Assembly: GCA_045540815.1 (NCBI GenBank)
Contig: JAZQHY010000011.1
Location: 1-14,130 of the forward strand
Origin: JAZQHR01 sp045540815
Lineage (GTDB): Bacteria; Bacillota; Clostridia; UMGS1810
DNA length: 14,130 nucleotides
Reading direction: 5' to 3'
The notes beneath the pieces are model-generated. The model did no database searches. It saw nothing but the letters and a program-made list of their open reading frames with translations, and was not told the origin of the DNA. This document shows positions 7,081 through 14,130 of this stretch, piece by piece. A program made the translations under genes and the position numbers. How positions within the stretch are numbered: the first letter of the stretch is position 1; every line of letters begins with the position of its first letter.

Positions 7081-8190
7081 ATGAGAATGGTCGGAATTGT
7101 ATTTTCAAATATTTACGATGCAACTATGGGCGAACTTACTAAAAAAAGAACAGTTGCTTCGCTTCCGTTCGGAGGCAGATACAGACAGATAGACTTTGTA
7201 TTGTCAAATATGGTTAATTCAGATATTGCAAATATCGGTGTTATCACAAAATACAACTATCAGTCACTAATGGACCACTTAAGTTCATCAAGCGAGTGGG
7301 ATTTAAACAGAAAAACAGGCGGTCTTTATATCCTTCCTCCTTTTAGTACAGGTCACACTGGTATATACAGAGGAAAAATCGAAGCATTATATGGCGCTAT
7401 GTCATTTTTGAAAGGTAATAAAGACGAGTATGTGCTTTTAAGTGATTCAACAATAATATGTAACATAGATTATGATAAAATACTTGATGAACATATAAAG
7501 TCTAAAAAAGATATTACTATTATTGCAAATAGAGCAGAAAAAAGAGCAAAATATGATTTAGTTCTTGATGCTGAAAAAAATAACAAGGTTACAGGTATCG
7601 CAGTAGATGCAACAGCTTCAAAAGGTGATCTTACCGGTATGGGAATGTTCATTATGAAGCGCGAGGATATGATTGATATGATAGAAGATTCTGTTGCAAG
7701 AGGACTTTACCACTTTGAGAGAGATTTCTTGCAGAGAAAATTTATGGATAAAAAGATATCTATAAATGTTTATGAATTTTCTGATTATGTTTTAAGAAAC
7801 AGAGATGTTGTATCTTACTTTGACAACAACTTAAAGCTTATGAATGAAGATGTACGTAACAGCTTGTTCAATGTAAAAAGACCTATCTATACGAAGGTAA
7901 GGGATGAAGTTCCTACAAGATACGGCAGTGTTGCAAGGGTAGATGATTGTATAGTAGCAGATGGTTGTACCATACACGGAAATGCTGAAAATTCAGTTAT
8001 TTTCCGTGATGTTAGAATAGGAAAAGGTGCAATTGTTAAAAATTCAATTATATTCCAGGGTACATCAATTGGTGAAAATGCTGTTGTTGAAAACGCGATA
8101 ATTGATAAAGATGCAAAGATTACAGACGGCACTACACTTATAGGCGCTAAATCTGCTCCTATTATAATTAACAAAAACGAAACAGTATAA
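7081..8190 (+). CDS. glgD: GlgD, non-catalytic/regulatory subunit of ADP-glucose pyrophosphorylase
   Basis: This is a 369-residue paralogue of GlgC that in Bacillota assembles with GlgC and modifies its activity. It keeps the fold markers LPFGGRYRQIDFVLSN (about 28-43) and the C-terminal beta-helix with repeats such as DDCIVADGCTIHG and VKNSIIFQGTSIGENAVVENAI. The nucleotide loop is lost: GlgC has LLAGGQGSRL where this protein has IVFSNIYDATMG. The GDH metal motif is replaced by SDS. Both changes argue that the subunit has little or no catalysis of its own. The ribosome binding site reads AAGGGTGAT five bases before the ATG. It sits between glgC and glgA, the usual order in clostridial glycogen operons. 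Confidence 0.93.
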   Translation: MRMVGIVFSNIYDATMGELTKKRTVASLPFGGRYRQIDFVLSNMVNSDIANIGVITKYNYQSLMDHLSSSSEWDLNRKTGGLYILPPFSTGHTGIYRGKIEALYGAMSFLKGNKDEYVLLSDSTIICNIDYDKILDEHIKSKKDITIIANRAEKRAKYDLVLDAEKNNKVTGIAVDATASKGDLTGMGMFIMKREDMIDMIEDSVARGLYHFERDFLQRKFMDKKISINVYEFSDYVLRNRDVVSYFDNNLKLMNEDVRNSLFNVKRPIYTKVRDEVPTRYGSVARVDDCIVADGCTIHGNAENSVIFRDVRIGKGAIVKNSIIFQGTSIGENAVVENAIIDKDAKITDGTTLIGAKSAPIIINKNETV

Positions 8191-8219
8191 AATATCTTAA
8201 GAGGAAACGGTGATTTATT

Positions 8220-9656
8220 ATGAAAATATTATTGGCAGCGAGTGAGGCAGCACCGTATATAAAAACCGGAGGCCTTGGAGATGTAATCGGGGCTCTTCCA
8301 AAAGAGCTTGCTAAAAATAAGGATACAGAGGTATGTGTGTTTTTACCGTATTACAAATCTATCAAGTACAATCCGGATTTCAAAATTGAGTTTGTTACTT
8401 GCTTTAATGTAATGCTTGCGTGGCGCAGTGCATATGTAGGTGTATTTAAAGCGGTTAGCAGAAGCAAGAAACTATCATACTACTTCATAGACAATGAGTA
8501 TTATTTCAATAGGGACGGTGCATATGGCTATTATGATGATGGCGAAAGATACGCATATTTTAGCAAAGCCGTTCTTGAAGCAATAATGCATATTGGTTTT
8601 TATCCTGATATAATCCATTGTCATGATTGGCAGACTGCTCTTATTCCTGCATTTTTAAAAGGTCATTACAATGCTATACCTGAATATCAGAAAATAAAAA
8701 CAATTTTCACTATTCACAATATAGAGTATCAGGGCAAGGTACCTGAAGAATTTTTAAAAGAGGTAATAGGACTTTCGGACGATTGGCACGACGTTATGTA
8801 CCACAAGGATTGCATAAACTTTGTTAAAAGTGCAATTGAGATTTCGGACAGGGTGTCTACAGTATCTGATACCTATTCTTATGAAATCAGGCATGCATAT
8901 TTTGCTCACGGGCTTGAGAGCGTGCTAAAACGCAATGAACATAAGGTGTGGGGTATAGTAAATGGTATTGATACAAAGCTTTATGACCCTGCAACAGATG
9001 AAAAGTTGCATGTGAACTATGCTCCGGGTGAATATGATAAAAAAATTCAGAACAAGATGTTCTTGCAGGAAAAGCTAGGACTTCCTGTAAATCCGGATAT
9101 TCCTATGGTTGCTATGGTTACAAGACTTGTTGCTCATAAAGGACTTGAGCTTGTTGAATACGTTGCAAACGATATTATGGAAAAGAATATGCAGTTTGTG
9201 GTTGTTGGTACAGGCGACAAGAGATTTGAAGAATTATTTAATTATATGGCGTATATGCGTCCAGACAGAGTATCAATAAGTCTGAAATTTGATCCTGTAC
9301 TTGCAAATCAGGTATACGCAGGAGCTGATATGTTCTTAATGCCTTCAAAGAGTGAACCTTGCGGACTTGCACAGCTTATCGCAATGCGTTACGGCACCAT
9401 TCCTATAGTAAGGGAAACAGGCGGACTGTGTGATACCGTTCCGCCGCTTAATACCCAGACTTTAGAGGGCAGAGGCTTCACTTTTAAAGGATTTAATGCT
9501 CACGATATGCTTGGTGCAATTGAAAGAAGCATAGATTTTTACTATGATAAAGAAAAACTCCATAAACATACTGAAAACATTATGAAATATGACAGCAGTT
9601 GGAAAGAATCAGTAAAAAAATATATGGAACTTTATAATAATACATTACAATACTAG
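8220..9656 (+). CDS. glgA: Glycogen synthase (ADP-glucose type, GT5)
   Basis: This GT5 enzyme extends alpha-1,4-glucan chains using ADP-glucose. The 478-residue protein starts MKILLAASEAAPYIKTGGLG, with the ADP-glucose binding KTGGLGDV at 15-22. It also shows HCHDWQTA (133-140), IHNIEYQGK, IVNGID (246-251), TRLVAHKGLEL (301-311) and the C-terminal donor-site SEPCGLAQLIAMRYG (about 378-392), followed by ETGGL. Length and both Rossmann halves are normal. The GGTGAT element five bases before the ATG, together with AGAGGA further upstream, provides the ribosome binding site. It lies 29 bp after glgD, and its stop codon touches the ribosome binding site of glgP. It is cytoplasmic. Confidence 0.96.
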   Translation: MKILLAASEAAPYIKTGGLGDVIGALPKELAKNKDTEVCVFLPYYKSIKYNPDFKIEFVTCFNVMLAWRSAYVGVFKAVSRSKKLSYYFIDNEYYFNRDGAYGYYDDGERYAYFSKAVLEAIMHIGFYPDIIHCHDWQTALIPAFLKGHYNAIPEYQKIKTIFTIHNIEYQGKVPEEFLKEVIGLSDDWHDVMYHKDCINFVKSAIEISDRVSTVSDTYSYEIRHAYFAHGLESVLKRNEHKVWGIVNGIDTKLYDPATDEKLHVNYAPGEYDKKIQNKMFLQEKLGLPVNPDIPMVAMVTRLVAHKGLELVEYVANDIMEKNMQFVVVGTGDKRFEELFNYMAYMRPDRVSISLKFDPVLANQVYAGADMFLMPSKSEPCGLAQLIAMRYGTIPIVRETGGLCDTVPPLNTQTLEGRGFTFKGFNAHDMLGAIERSIDFYYDKEKLHKHTENIMKYDSSWKESVKKYMELYNNTLQY

Positions 9657-9660
9657 GAGG
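9655..9660 (+). promoter_or_regulatory. Ribosome binding site supporting the TTG start of glgP
   Basis: AGGAGG begins within the TAG stop codon of glgA and lies 12 bases before the TTG at 9673. No ATG or GTG in the glgP frame lies between it and that TTG, so the TTG start is the best available choice. The slightly long spacing may weaken initiation. Confidence 0.7.
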
Positions 9661-9672
9661 ACTAAAGAGAAA

Positions 9673-12087
9673 TTGGAATCAAAAGAAATTATATCACTTG
9701 TTAATGAGGAATCATTAAAAAGCATGGGCTGTGAGCTCAAAGAAGCTACAAATCAGCAGATTTACAAAGCACTATGCACAGTAGTAAGAGACATTCTTAT
9801 CAAAGAAAGAAGAAAATTCAGTAAGGATTTTAAAAACAAAGACGGCAAACAGGTTTACTATATGTCTATGGAGTTCCTTGTTGGTACTTCACTTAGAAAC
9901 AACCTTTATAACCTTGGTCTTGAGGAAGACTTTAGATCAGCACTTAAAGAAGTTGGTATCGATATAAACAAACTTTACGACATCGAGCCTGATGCTGGAC
10001 TTGGAAACGGCGGTCTTGGCAGACTTGCATCGTGCTATATGGATTCTATGACATCTGTTGGTATGCGCGGTACAGGATTTTCTATAAGATATGAGTTTGG
10101 TATATTCAAACAGAAAATCGTTGATGGCTGGCAGATGGAATTCCCTGATGACTGGCTAAATATGGGCGATGTATGGCTGCTTCCTAGAGAAGATGAGTCA
10201 TTTGAAGTAAAATTTGGCGGAGATGTTGTTCAGTGGTTTGACGAAGACGGAAAACTAAGAGTAACACATCAGAATTACAGCCCTGTTATTGCAGTACCAT
10301 ATGATATGTATATATCAGGTCACGATACAAAAGCAGTGAATAAACTTGTGCTTTGGAGTGCAAAATCTCCTGCATGTCTTGATATGTCTGCATTCTCACG
10401 TGGTGAATACGTAAAATCTCTTGAGCAGAATACTATGGCAGAGGTTATATCAAAAGTACTTTACCCTGCTGATGACCATATTGATGGTAAGAGATTAAGA
10501 CTTAAACAGCAGTATCTACTTGTGTCTGCATCACTACAGAGTATTTTAAAGCAGCATCTTAATAAATACGGAACACTTGATAATCTAGCTGATAAAGTTG
10601 CTATCCATATAAATGATACTCATCCGGCACTTTGTGTACCTGAGCTTATGCGTCTACTTATAGATGACCACGACTATGGTTGGGAAGAGGCTTGGGATAT
10701 CACTTGCAAGACTCTTTCGTATACTAACCATACTGTAATGAGTGAAGCACTTGAGCGTTGGTCTGAACAGTTATTTAATGAACAGATGCCGCGTGTTTAC
10801 CAGATTGTATGGGAGATTAACAGACGTCTTGTGCTTCAGCTTAATGAAGTATATGGCGGTGATATTGCTAAAATCGACTATATGTCAGTTATTTCAAACG
10901 GCGAAGTTAAAATGGCAAATCTTTGCCTTGCTGCTTGTCACAAAATAAATGGTGTATCTAAGCTTCACAGTGATATACTTACACAAAGTATCTTTAAGGA
11001 TTATTACAACATCACTCCTGAGAGATTTACTAATGTAACAAATGGTATTGCATACAGAAGATGGCTTTGCCAGTCAAACCCAGAGCTTACAAGCCTTTTA
11101 ACAGAGCTTATAGGTGATAAATTTATAAAGGATTCCGAGTATCTTGAAGACCTTATGAAATATTACGATGATAAAACTGTCCTTGCAGAGCTTAGAAAAA
11201 TAAAGCTTAAAAAGAAAAGACAGCTTGCAAGTTATATTTCAAAAGCTAATGGTATAAAAGTTGATCCATACTCACTGTTTGACGTACAGATAAAACGTCT
11301 TCACGAGTACAAACGTCAGCTTCTAAACGTAATGCAGATTCTTCACCTTTATAATGTTATAAAGGAAAACCCAAATATAGAGATGCCAAGCCGTACATTT
11401 ATATTTGCTGCAAAAGCATCTGCTGGATACTTTATGGCAAAACAGGTTATACGCCTTATAAATGCGGTTGCAAACACTATAAATTCTGATCCTCAGGTAA
11501 GAGATAAGATAAAAGTAATCTTTATCGAGGACTATAAAGTATCTCTTGCAGAGATTATCATTCCTGCAGCTGAAATTTCTGAGCAGATTTCTATAGCAGG
11601 TAAAGAAGCATCAGGTACAGGTAATATGAAACTAATGATAAACGGTGCTGTTACTATCGGTACACTTGATGGTGCAAATGTTGAGATACACGAGCAGGTA
11701 GGCGATGATAATATGTTCCTGTTTGGTCTTAAGGCACACGAGGTTGAAGAATTATGGCGTCAGGGTTATGACCCAAGCGTGTATATTAACAGAAGTCCAG
11801 AACTTCAAAAGATTATTAATATGCTTCGTTCAGATGTTTTGGGTGCAAGATTTGACGATATAGCAAATTCACTAACATCAGGTAACTACGGTACTGCAGA
11901 TGCATATATGATTATGGCAGATTTTGAGGATTATGTAAGAGCACAAAACGATGTGGCTGTTGCATATGGAGATAAGCAAAGATTTACAAATATGTCACTT
12001 GTAAATATTGCAAAAGCAGGTATTTTCTCATCAGACAGAGCTATAAAGCAGTATGCTGATAACATCTGGAATATAGACTTAAAGTAA
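9673..12087 (+). CDS. glgP: Glycogen phosphorylase (GT35, pyridoxal-phosphate dependent)
   Basis: It phosphorolyses alpha-1,4-glucan from non-reducing ends to glucose-1-phosphate, the mobilising step opposite to GlgA. The 804-residue protein has the family hallmarks GNGGLGRLASCYMDSM (111-126), GTGFSIRYEFGIF (133-145), HINDTHPAL (312-320), RLHEYKRQL (542-550) and EASGTGNMK (645-653), whose lysine K653 is the expected pyridoxal-phosphate attachment site, followed by GTLDGANVEI. Length matches bacterial phosphorylases. The start is TTG, with an AGGAGG site overlapping the glgA stop. The gap to glgA is 16 bp, so synthesis and breakdown enzymes share one transcript. No phosphorylation-type N-terminal regulatory extension is seen. 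Confidence 0.96.
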   Translation: MESKEIISLVNEESLKSMGCELKEATNQQIYKALCTVVRDILIKERRKFSKDFKNKDGKQVYYMSMEFLVGTSLRNNLYNLGLEEDFRSALKEVGIDINKLYDIEPDAGLGNGGLGRLASCYMDSMTSVGMRGTGFSIRYEFGIFKQKIVDGWQMEFPDDWLNMGDVWLLPREDESFEVKFGGDVVQWFDEDGKLRVTHQNYSPVIAVPYDMYISGHDTKAVNKLVLWSAKSPACLDMSAFSRGEYVKSLEQNTMAEVISKVLYPADDHIDGKRLRLKQQYLLVSASLQSILKQHLNKYGTLDNLADKVAIHINDTHPALCVPELMRLLIDDHDYGWEEAWDITCKTLSYTNHTVMSEALERWSEQLFNEQMPRVYQIVWEINRRLVLQLNEVYGGDIAKIDYMSVISNGEVKMANLCLAACHKINGVSKLHSDILTQSIFKDYYNITPERFTNVTNGIAYRRWLCQSNPELTSLLTELIGDKFIKDSEYLEDLMKYYDDKTVLAELRKIKLKKKRQLASYISKANGIKVDPYSLFDVQIKRLHEYKRQLLNVMQILHLYNVIKENPNIEMPSRTFIFAAKASAGYFMAKQVIRLINAVANTINSDPQVRDKIKVIFIEDYKVSLAEIIIPAAEISEQISIAGKEASGTGNMKLMINGAVTIGTLDGANVEIHEQVGDDNMFLFGLKAHEVEELWRQGYDPSVYINRSPELQKIINMLRSDVLGARFDDIANSLTSGNYGTADAYMIMADFEDYVRAQNDVAVAYGDKQRFTNMSLVNIAKAGIFSSDRAIKQYADNIWNIDLK

Positions 12088-12095
12088 TAAATAAT

Positions 12096-12130
12096 ATATG
12101 CCATATATTACATCGTAGTATATGGCATAT
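12096..12130 (+). other. Strong hairpin between glgP and the GH13 gene, not an intrinsic terminator
   Basis: Positions 12096-12111 (ATATGCCATATATTAC) pair with 12115-12130 (GTAGTATATGGCATAT). The 16-bp stem has one G-U pair at 12108/12118 and a three-base loop ATC. Twelve outer pairs are a perfect inverted repeat. No T-run follows (the next bases are TCTACGTGG), so it does not look like a rho-independent terminator. It may stabilise or separate the upstream mRNA, attenuate expression of the last gene, or bind a protein. The 3' arm contains the ATG at 12122, which argues against that codon as a start. Confidence 0.75.
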
Positions 12131-12137
12131 TCTACGT

Positions 12138-12147
12138 GGAAAGAGAG
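12138..12147 (+). promoter_or_regulatory. Weak ribosome binding site supporting the internal GH13 start
   Basis: The purine-rich GGAAAGAGAG ends seven bases before the ATG at 12155. The alternative ATG at 12122 has no purine-rich stretch upstream and lies in the 3' arm of a stable hairpin. The match to a full Shine-Dalgarno is poor, so translation of this gene may be weaker than that of its neighbours. Confidence 0.5.
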
Positions 12148-12154
12148 AATAATT

Positions 12155-13990
12155 ATGCGAATTTTGCACGACAGTAAATCTGAAAAATTTAAAAAACCAT
12201 TTGGCTGTTTAAGACAGGATGAAAAATGTGAAATAAACATTCATATTCCTATAAGTTGTGGTACAAAAAAAGTTTTTTTCTGCCTTGACTCAGAAGATGG
12301 ACTTTCTATGAAGGTACCAATGACCCTTAAAGAAAAGTACGATGATTATGATGTCTATACAGTGGACTTTTCTCTGTTTATGTGCGGACTATATTTTTAT
12401 TATTTCCACATTGTCACATTTGAAGGTGAATTTGACCTTTTTAAATGTGGATATGCTGAAACAAATATGGGAGCAGGGGATAAATGGCAGATTACGTGTT
12501 TTGATAAAGAGTATGACACTCCTGAAAGCTTTAAGGGAAATGTAATGTATCAGATTTTTCCAGATAGATTTAATAAATCGGGCGAAGTTGACCTTTCTGA
12601 TAAGCTTGGTCCTTATTGGATACACGAAGATTCAAATGAGGTTCCGCATTTTAAACCAAACGAACAGGGCGAAGTATTAAACAACGATTTTTATGGCGGA
12701 AACCTAAAAGGAATAGCCGATAAAATGGACTATATCTCATCGCTTGGTGTAAAAACTATCTATCTAAATCCTATTTTTATGGCATTTTCAAACCATAGAT
12801 ATGATACAGCAGATTACAAGAGGATAGACCCAATGCTTGGATGTGAGGAGGATTTTGTAAACCTTTGCAAGGTAGCCCACAAATCTGGAATTAAGATAAT
12901 TCTTGATGGTGTGTTTTCTCATACGGGTTGTAACAGTATTTATTTTGACAAATACCGTGTGTTTGGCAATGGTGCGTATTCAAATCCTGAATCGCCATAT
13001 AAATCGTGGTTTCAGTTTGAGAATTATCCAGAAAAATACACTTCGTGGTGGGGTATAGTAACTCTTCCTTGCGTAAATGAGCTTAATGAAGATTATTTAA
13101 ATTATATAATCGAGGGTGAAGACAGCGTTATTGAACATTGGCTTAAACTCGGTGCAGACGGATATAGACTTGACGTTGCTGACGAACTTCCTGATGAATT
13201 TATTTTAAGGCTAAAAAATAAGGTCAAAGAGGTTAAGCCTGATGCAATAGTAATAGGTGAGGTTTGGGAAGATGCATCAAATAAGGAGGCATATAGTGTT
13301 CGCAGAAGGTATTTTGTTGATTCGGAGCTTGATTCTGTTATGAATTATCCTTATAGAAATGCTATTATAGATTTTGTAAGAAAGAGGATTAATGCAAAAA
13401 CCTTTAAAGAGTATATAATGAACATAGCAGAACATTATCCAAAGCCTGTGTTGGATTGCGTTATGAACAGCTTGTCAACTCACGATACTGCAAGAATATT
13501 AAATGTTCTCGAGAGTGAAGGAGAACATAAATCCAAAGAGGAAAAGGCGGGATTATACCTTACAGGTGAAAAACTTGAAAATGCAATCAGCATGGAAATG
13601 ACAGCAGCATTTTTGCAGTTTGTACTGCCAGGTTGTCCTTGTATTTATTATGGTGATGAGGTAGGATTACAAGGGTATGACGATCCGCTTAACAGAAGGT
13701 ATTTCCCTTGGGATAATATAAATAGCGATATTTTATTACACTACAAAGAATTGTCAAAACTTAAAAATAGTTTTACATCACTAAAAACTGGTAATGTGTT
13801 TGTAAGAGATGTTGGCGAATACTCTGTGGAAATCATTCGACAAACAGATAATGAAGCACTTAAAATGCTTGTTAACCTTGGCGATGAAACATATAACTTT
13901 GATATTGATAAAGCTATTTATATGAAAAATGCTTTTGTAGAGGACGATAAGATTATTTTGCCTCCGCGAAGCTATGCGATTATAAAATGA
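12155..13990 (+). CDS. GH13 alpha-glycosidase, neopullulanase/cyclomaltodextrinase-like
   Basis: This cytoplasmic GH13 hydrolase (611 residues from this start) probably attacks maltodextrins or branched limit dextrins left by GlgP. An N-terminal beta-sandwich-like region (about 15-110) precedes the catalytic barrel, which opens with MYQIFPDRF (about 131-139). Conserved regions are LDGVFSH (D251), DGYRLDVAD (nucleophile D340), IGEVWE (acid/base E369) and STHDT (H443, D444). LPCVNELN (about 304-311) sits where neopullulanase-type enzymes carry MPKLN, and PCIYYGDEVG follows near the barrel end. No signal peptide is present. A longer frame from 12122 adds 11 residues, but that ATG is inside a hairpin and lacks a ribosome binding site. 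As the last operon gene before the terminator and with no glgX or malQ in view, it may provide the debranching or oligosaccharide-trimming step. Exact specificity (alpha-1,4, alpha-1,6 or cyclic dextrins) is not readable. Confidence 0.88.
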   Translation: MRILHDSKSEKFKKPFGCLRQDEKCEINIHIPISCGTKKVFFCLDSEDGLSMKVPMTLKEKYDDYDVYTVDFSLFMCGLYFYYFHIVTFEGEFDLFKCGYAETNMGAGDKWQITCFDKEYDTPESFKGNVMYQIFPDRFNKSGEVDLSDKLGPYWIHEDSNEVPHFKPNEQGEVLNNDFYGGNLKGIADKMDYISSLGVKTIYLNPIFMAFSNHRYDTADYKRIDPMLGCEEDFVNLCKVAHKSGIKIILDGVFSHTGCNSIYFDKYRVFGNGAYSNPESPYKSWFQFENYPEKYTSWWGIVTLPCVNELNEDYLNYIIEGEDSVIEHWLKLGADGYRLDVADELPDEFILRLKNKVKEVKPDAIVIGEVWEDASNKEAYSVRRRYFVDSELDSVMNYPYRNAIIDFVRKRINAKTFKEYIMNIAEHYPKPVLDCVMNSLSTHDTARILNVLESEGEHKSKEEKAGLYLTGEKLENAISMEMTAAFLQFVLPGCPCIYYGDEVGLQGYDDPLNRRYFPWDNINSDILLHYKELSKLKNSFTSLKTGNVFVRDVGEYSVEIIRQTDNEALKMLVNLGDETYNFDIDKAIYMKNAFVEDDKIILPPRSYAIIK

Positions 13991-13995
13991 TTTTT

Positions 13996-14032
13996 AATAT
14001 AACTTGTCTTTTAAGACAAGTTATATTTTTTT
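13996..14032 (+). terminator. Rho-independent terminator of the glycogen operon
   Basis: AATATAACTTGTCT (13996-14009) pairs with AGACAAGTTATATT (14014-14027) as a 14-bp stem with a TTTA loop, followed by a T-run through 14032 and further T-rich sequence. It begins six bases after the GH13 stop codon. On the minus strand the stem is followed by A residues, so it should work only rightward. Confidence 0.92.
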
Positions 14033-14070
14033 AATTTTTTCATATAAATAAATTAAAAAGGAGAAAAATC

Positions 14071-14130
14071 TTGCATAGGTACAAGTCATTTTATATTGTA
14101 AAGTTAAAAACAATTATATATTTTTTAATA
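14071..14130 (+). CDS. Possible start of a new gene with a membrane or secretion N-terminus (partial)
   Basis: A TTG at 14071 is preceded by AAGGAG (14058-14063) with an ideal seven-base spacing. The frame stays open to the window edge for 20 codons, reading MHRYKSFYIVKLKTIIYFLI with the TTG read as methionine. Basic residues followed by a hydrophobic run resemble the beginning of a signal peptide or membrane anchor. It lies beyond the operon terminator, so it would be a separate transcription unit; no good promoter is visible between 14033 and 14070. The fragment is too short to assign a function, and AT-rich DNA often encodes hydrophobic runs by chance. Confidence 0.35.
   Translation, partial: MHRYKSFYIVKLKTIIYFLI

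Noticed and set aside
12096..12130. The hairpin read as a rho-independent terminator ending the operon after glgP.
   Set aside because: It has no T-run on the 3' side and the stem is AT-rich. A proper terminator occurs after the GH13 gene, and no separate promoter was found for that gene.
1..14130. Mobile elements, CRISPR arrays, tRNA or rRNA genes, or foreign islands.
   Set aside because: No repeats of the right form, no transposase-like or integrase-like product, and no abrupt change in base or codon use were seen; all large frames are metabolic genes with consistent style.

Overview
The window is AT-rich and densely coded, with frequent AGA arginine codons, strong AGGAGG-type ribosome binding sites and a paired glgC/glgD. 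This fits an anaerobic low-GC Bacillota, most likely a gut-type member of the class Clostridia. The ferredoxin-linked 2-oxoacid oxidoreductase on the left supports strict anaerobic metabolism. I see no transposase, integrase, phage gene, CRISPR array, tRNA or rRNA, and the content looks like ordinary core metabolism.

Left part (1-3636, minus strand): a three-gene operon read right to left, with an AMP-forming acyl-CoA ligase, then iorA, then iorB (cut by the left edge). IorAB is the two-subunit indolepyruvate:ferredoxin oxidoreductase, which interconverts aryl-2-oxoacids and aryl-acyl-CoAs. With a ligase that makes acyl-CoA from a free acid, the operon could either oxidise aromatic amino-acid skeletons or salvage arylacetates by reductive carboxylation.

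Middle (3637-3927): a divergent intergenic region. It holds a convincing extended -10 promoter for the rightward operon, a weaker promoter candidate for the leftward operon, and a leader of about 76 nt with a possible 11-codon upstream ORF.

Right part (3928-13990, plus strand): a compact glycogen operon, glgB-glgC-glgD-glgA-glgP plus a GH13 alpha-glucan hydrolase. GlgC, with its catalytically degenerate partner GlgD, makes ADP-glucose. GlgA polymerises it and GlgB introduces branches. GlgP releases glucose-1-phosphate, and the GH13 enzyme probably handles branched limit dextrins or oligosaccharides. The first five genes are 16 to 30 bp apart. A 67-bp gap carrying a strong hairpin separates glgP from the GH13 gene. 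A typical rho-independent terminator closes the unit at about 13996-14032. A possible new gene with a TTG start begins at 14071 and runs off the right edge.

No clearly undescribed system is visible. The points most worth a second look are the non-terminator hairpin between glgP and the GH13 gene, the ligase-iorA-iorB association, and the small upstream ORF in the glgB leader.
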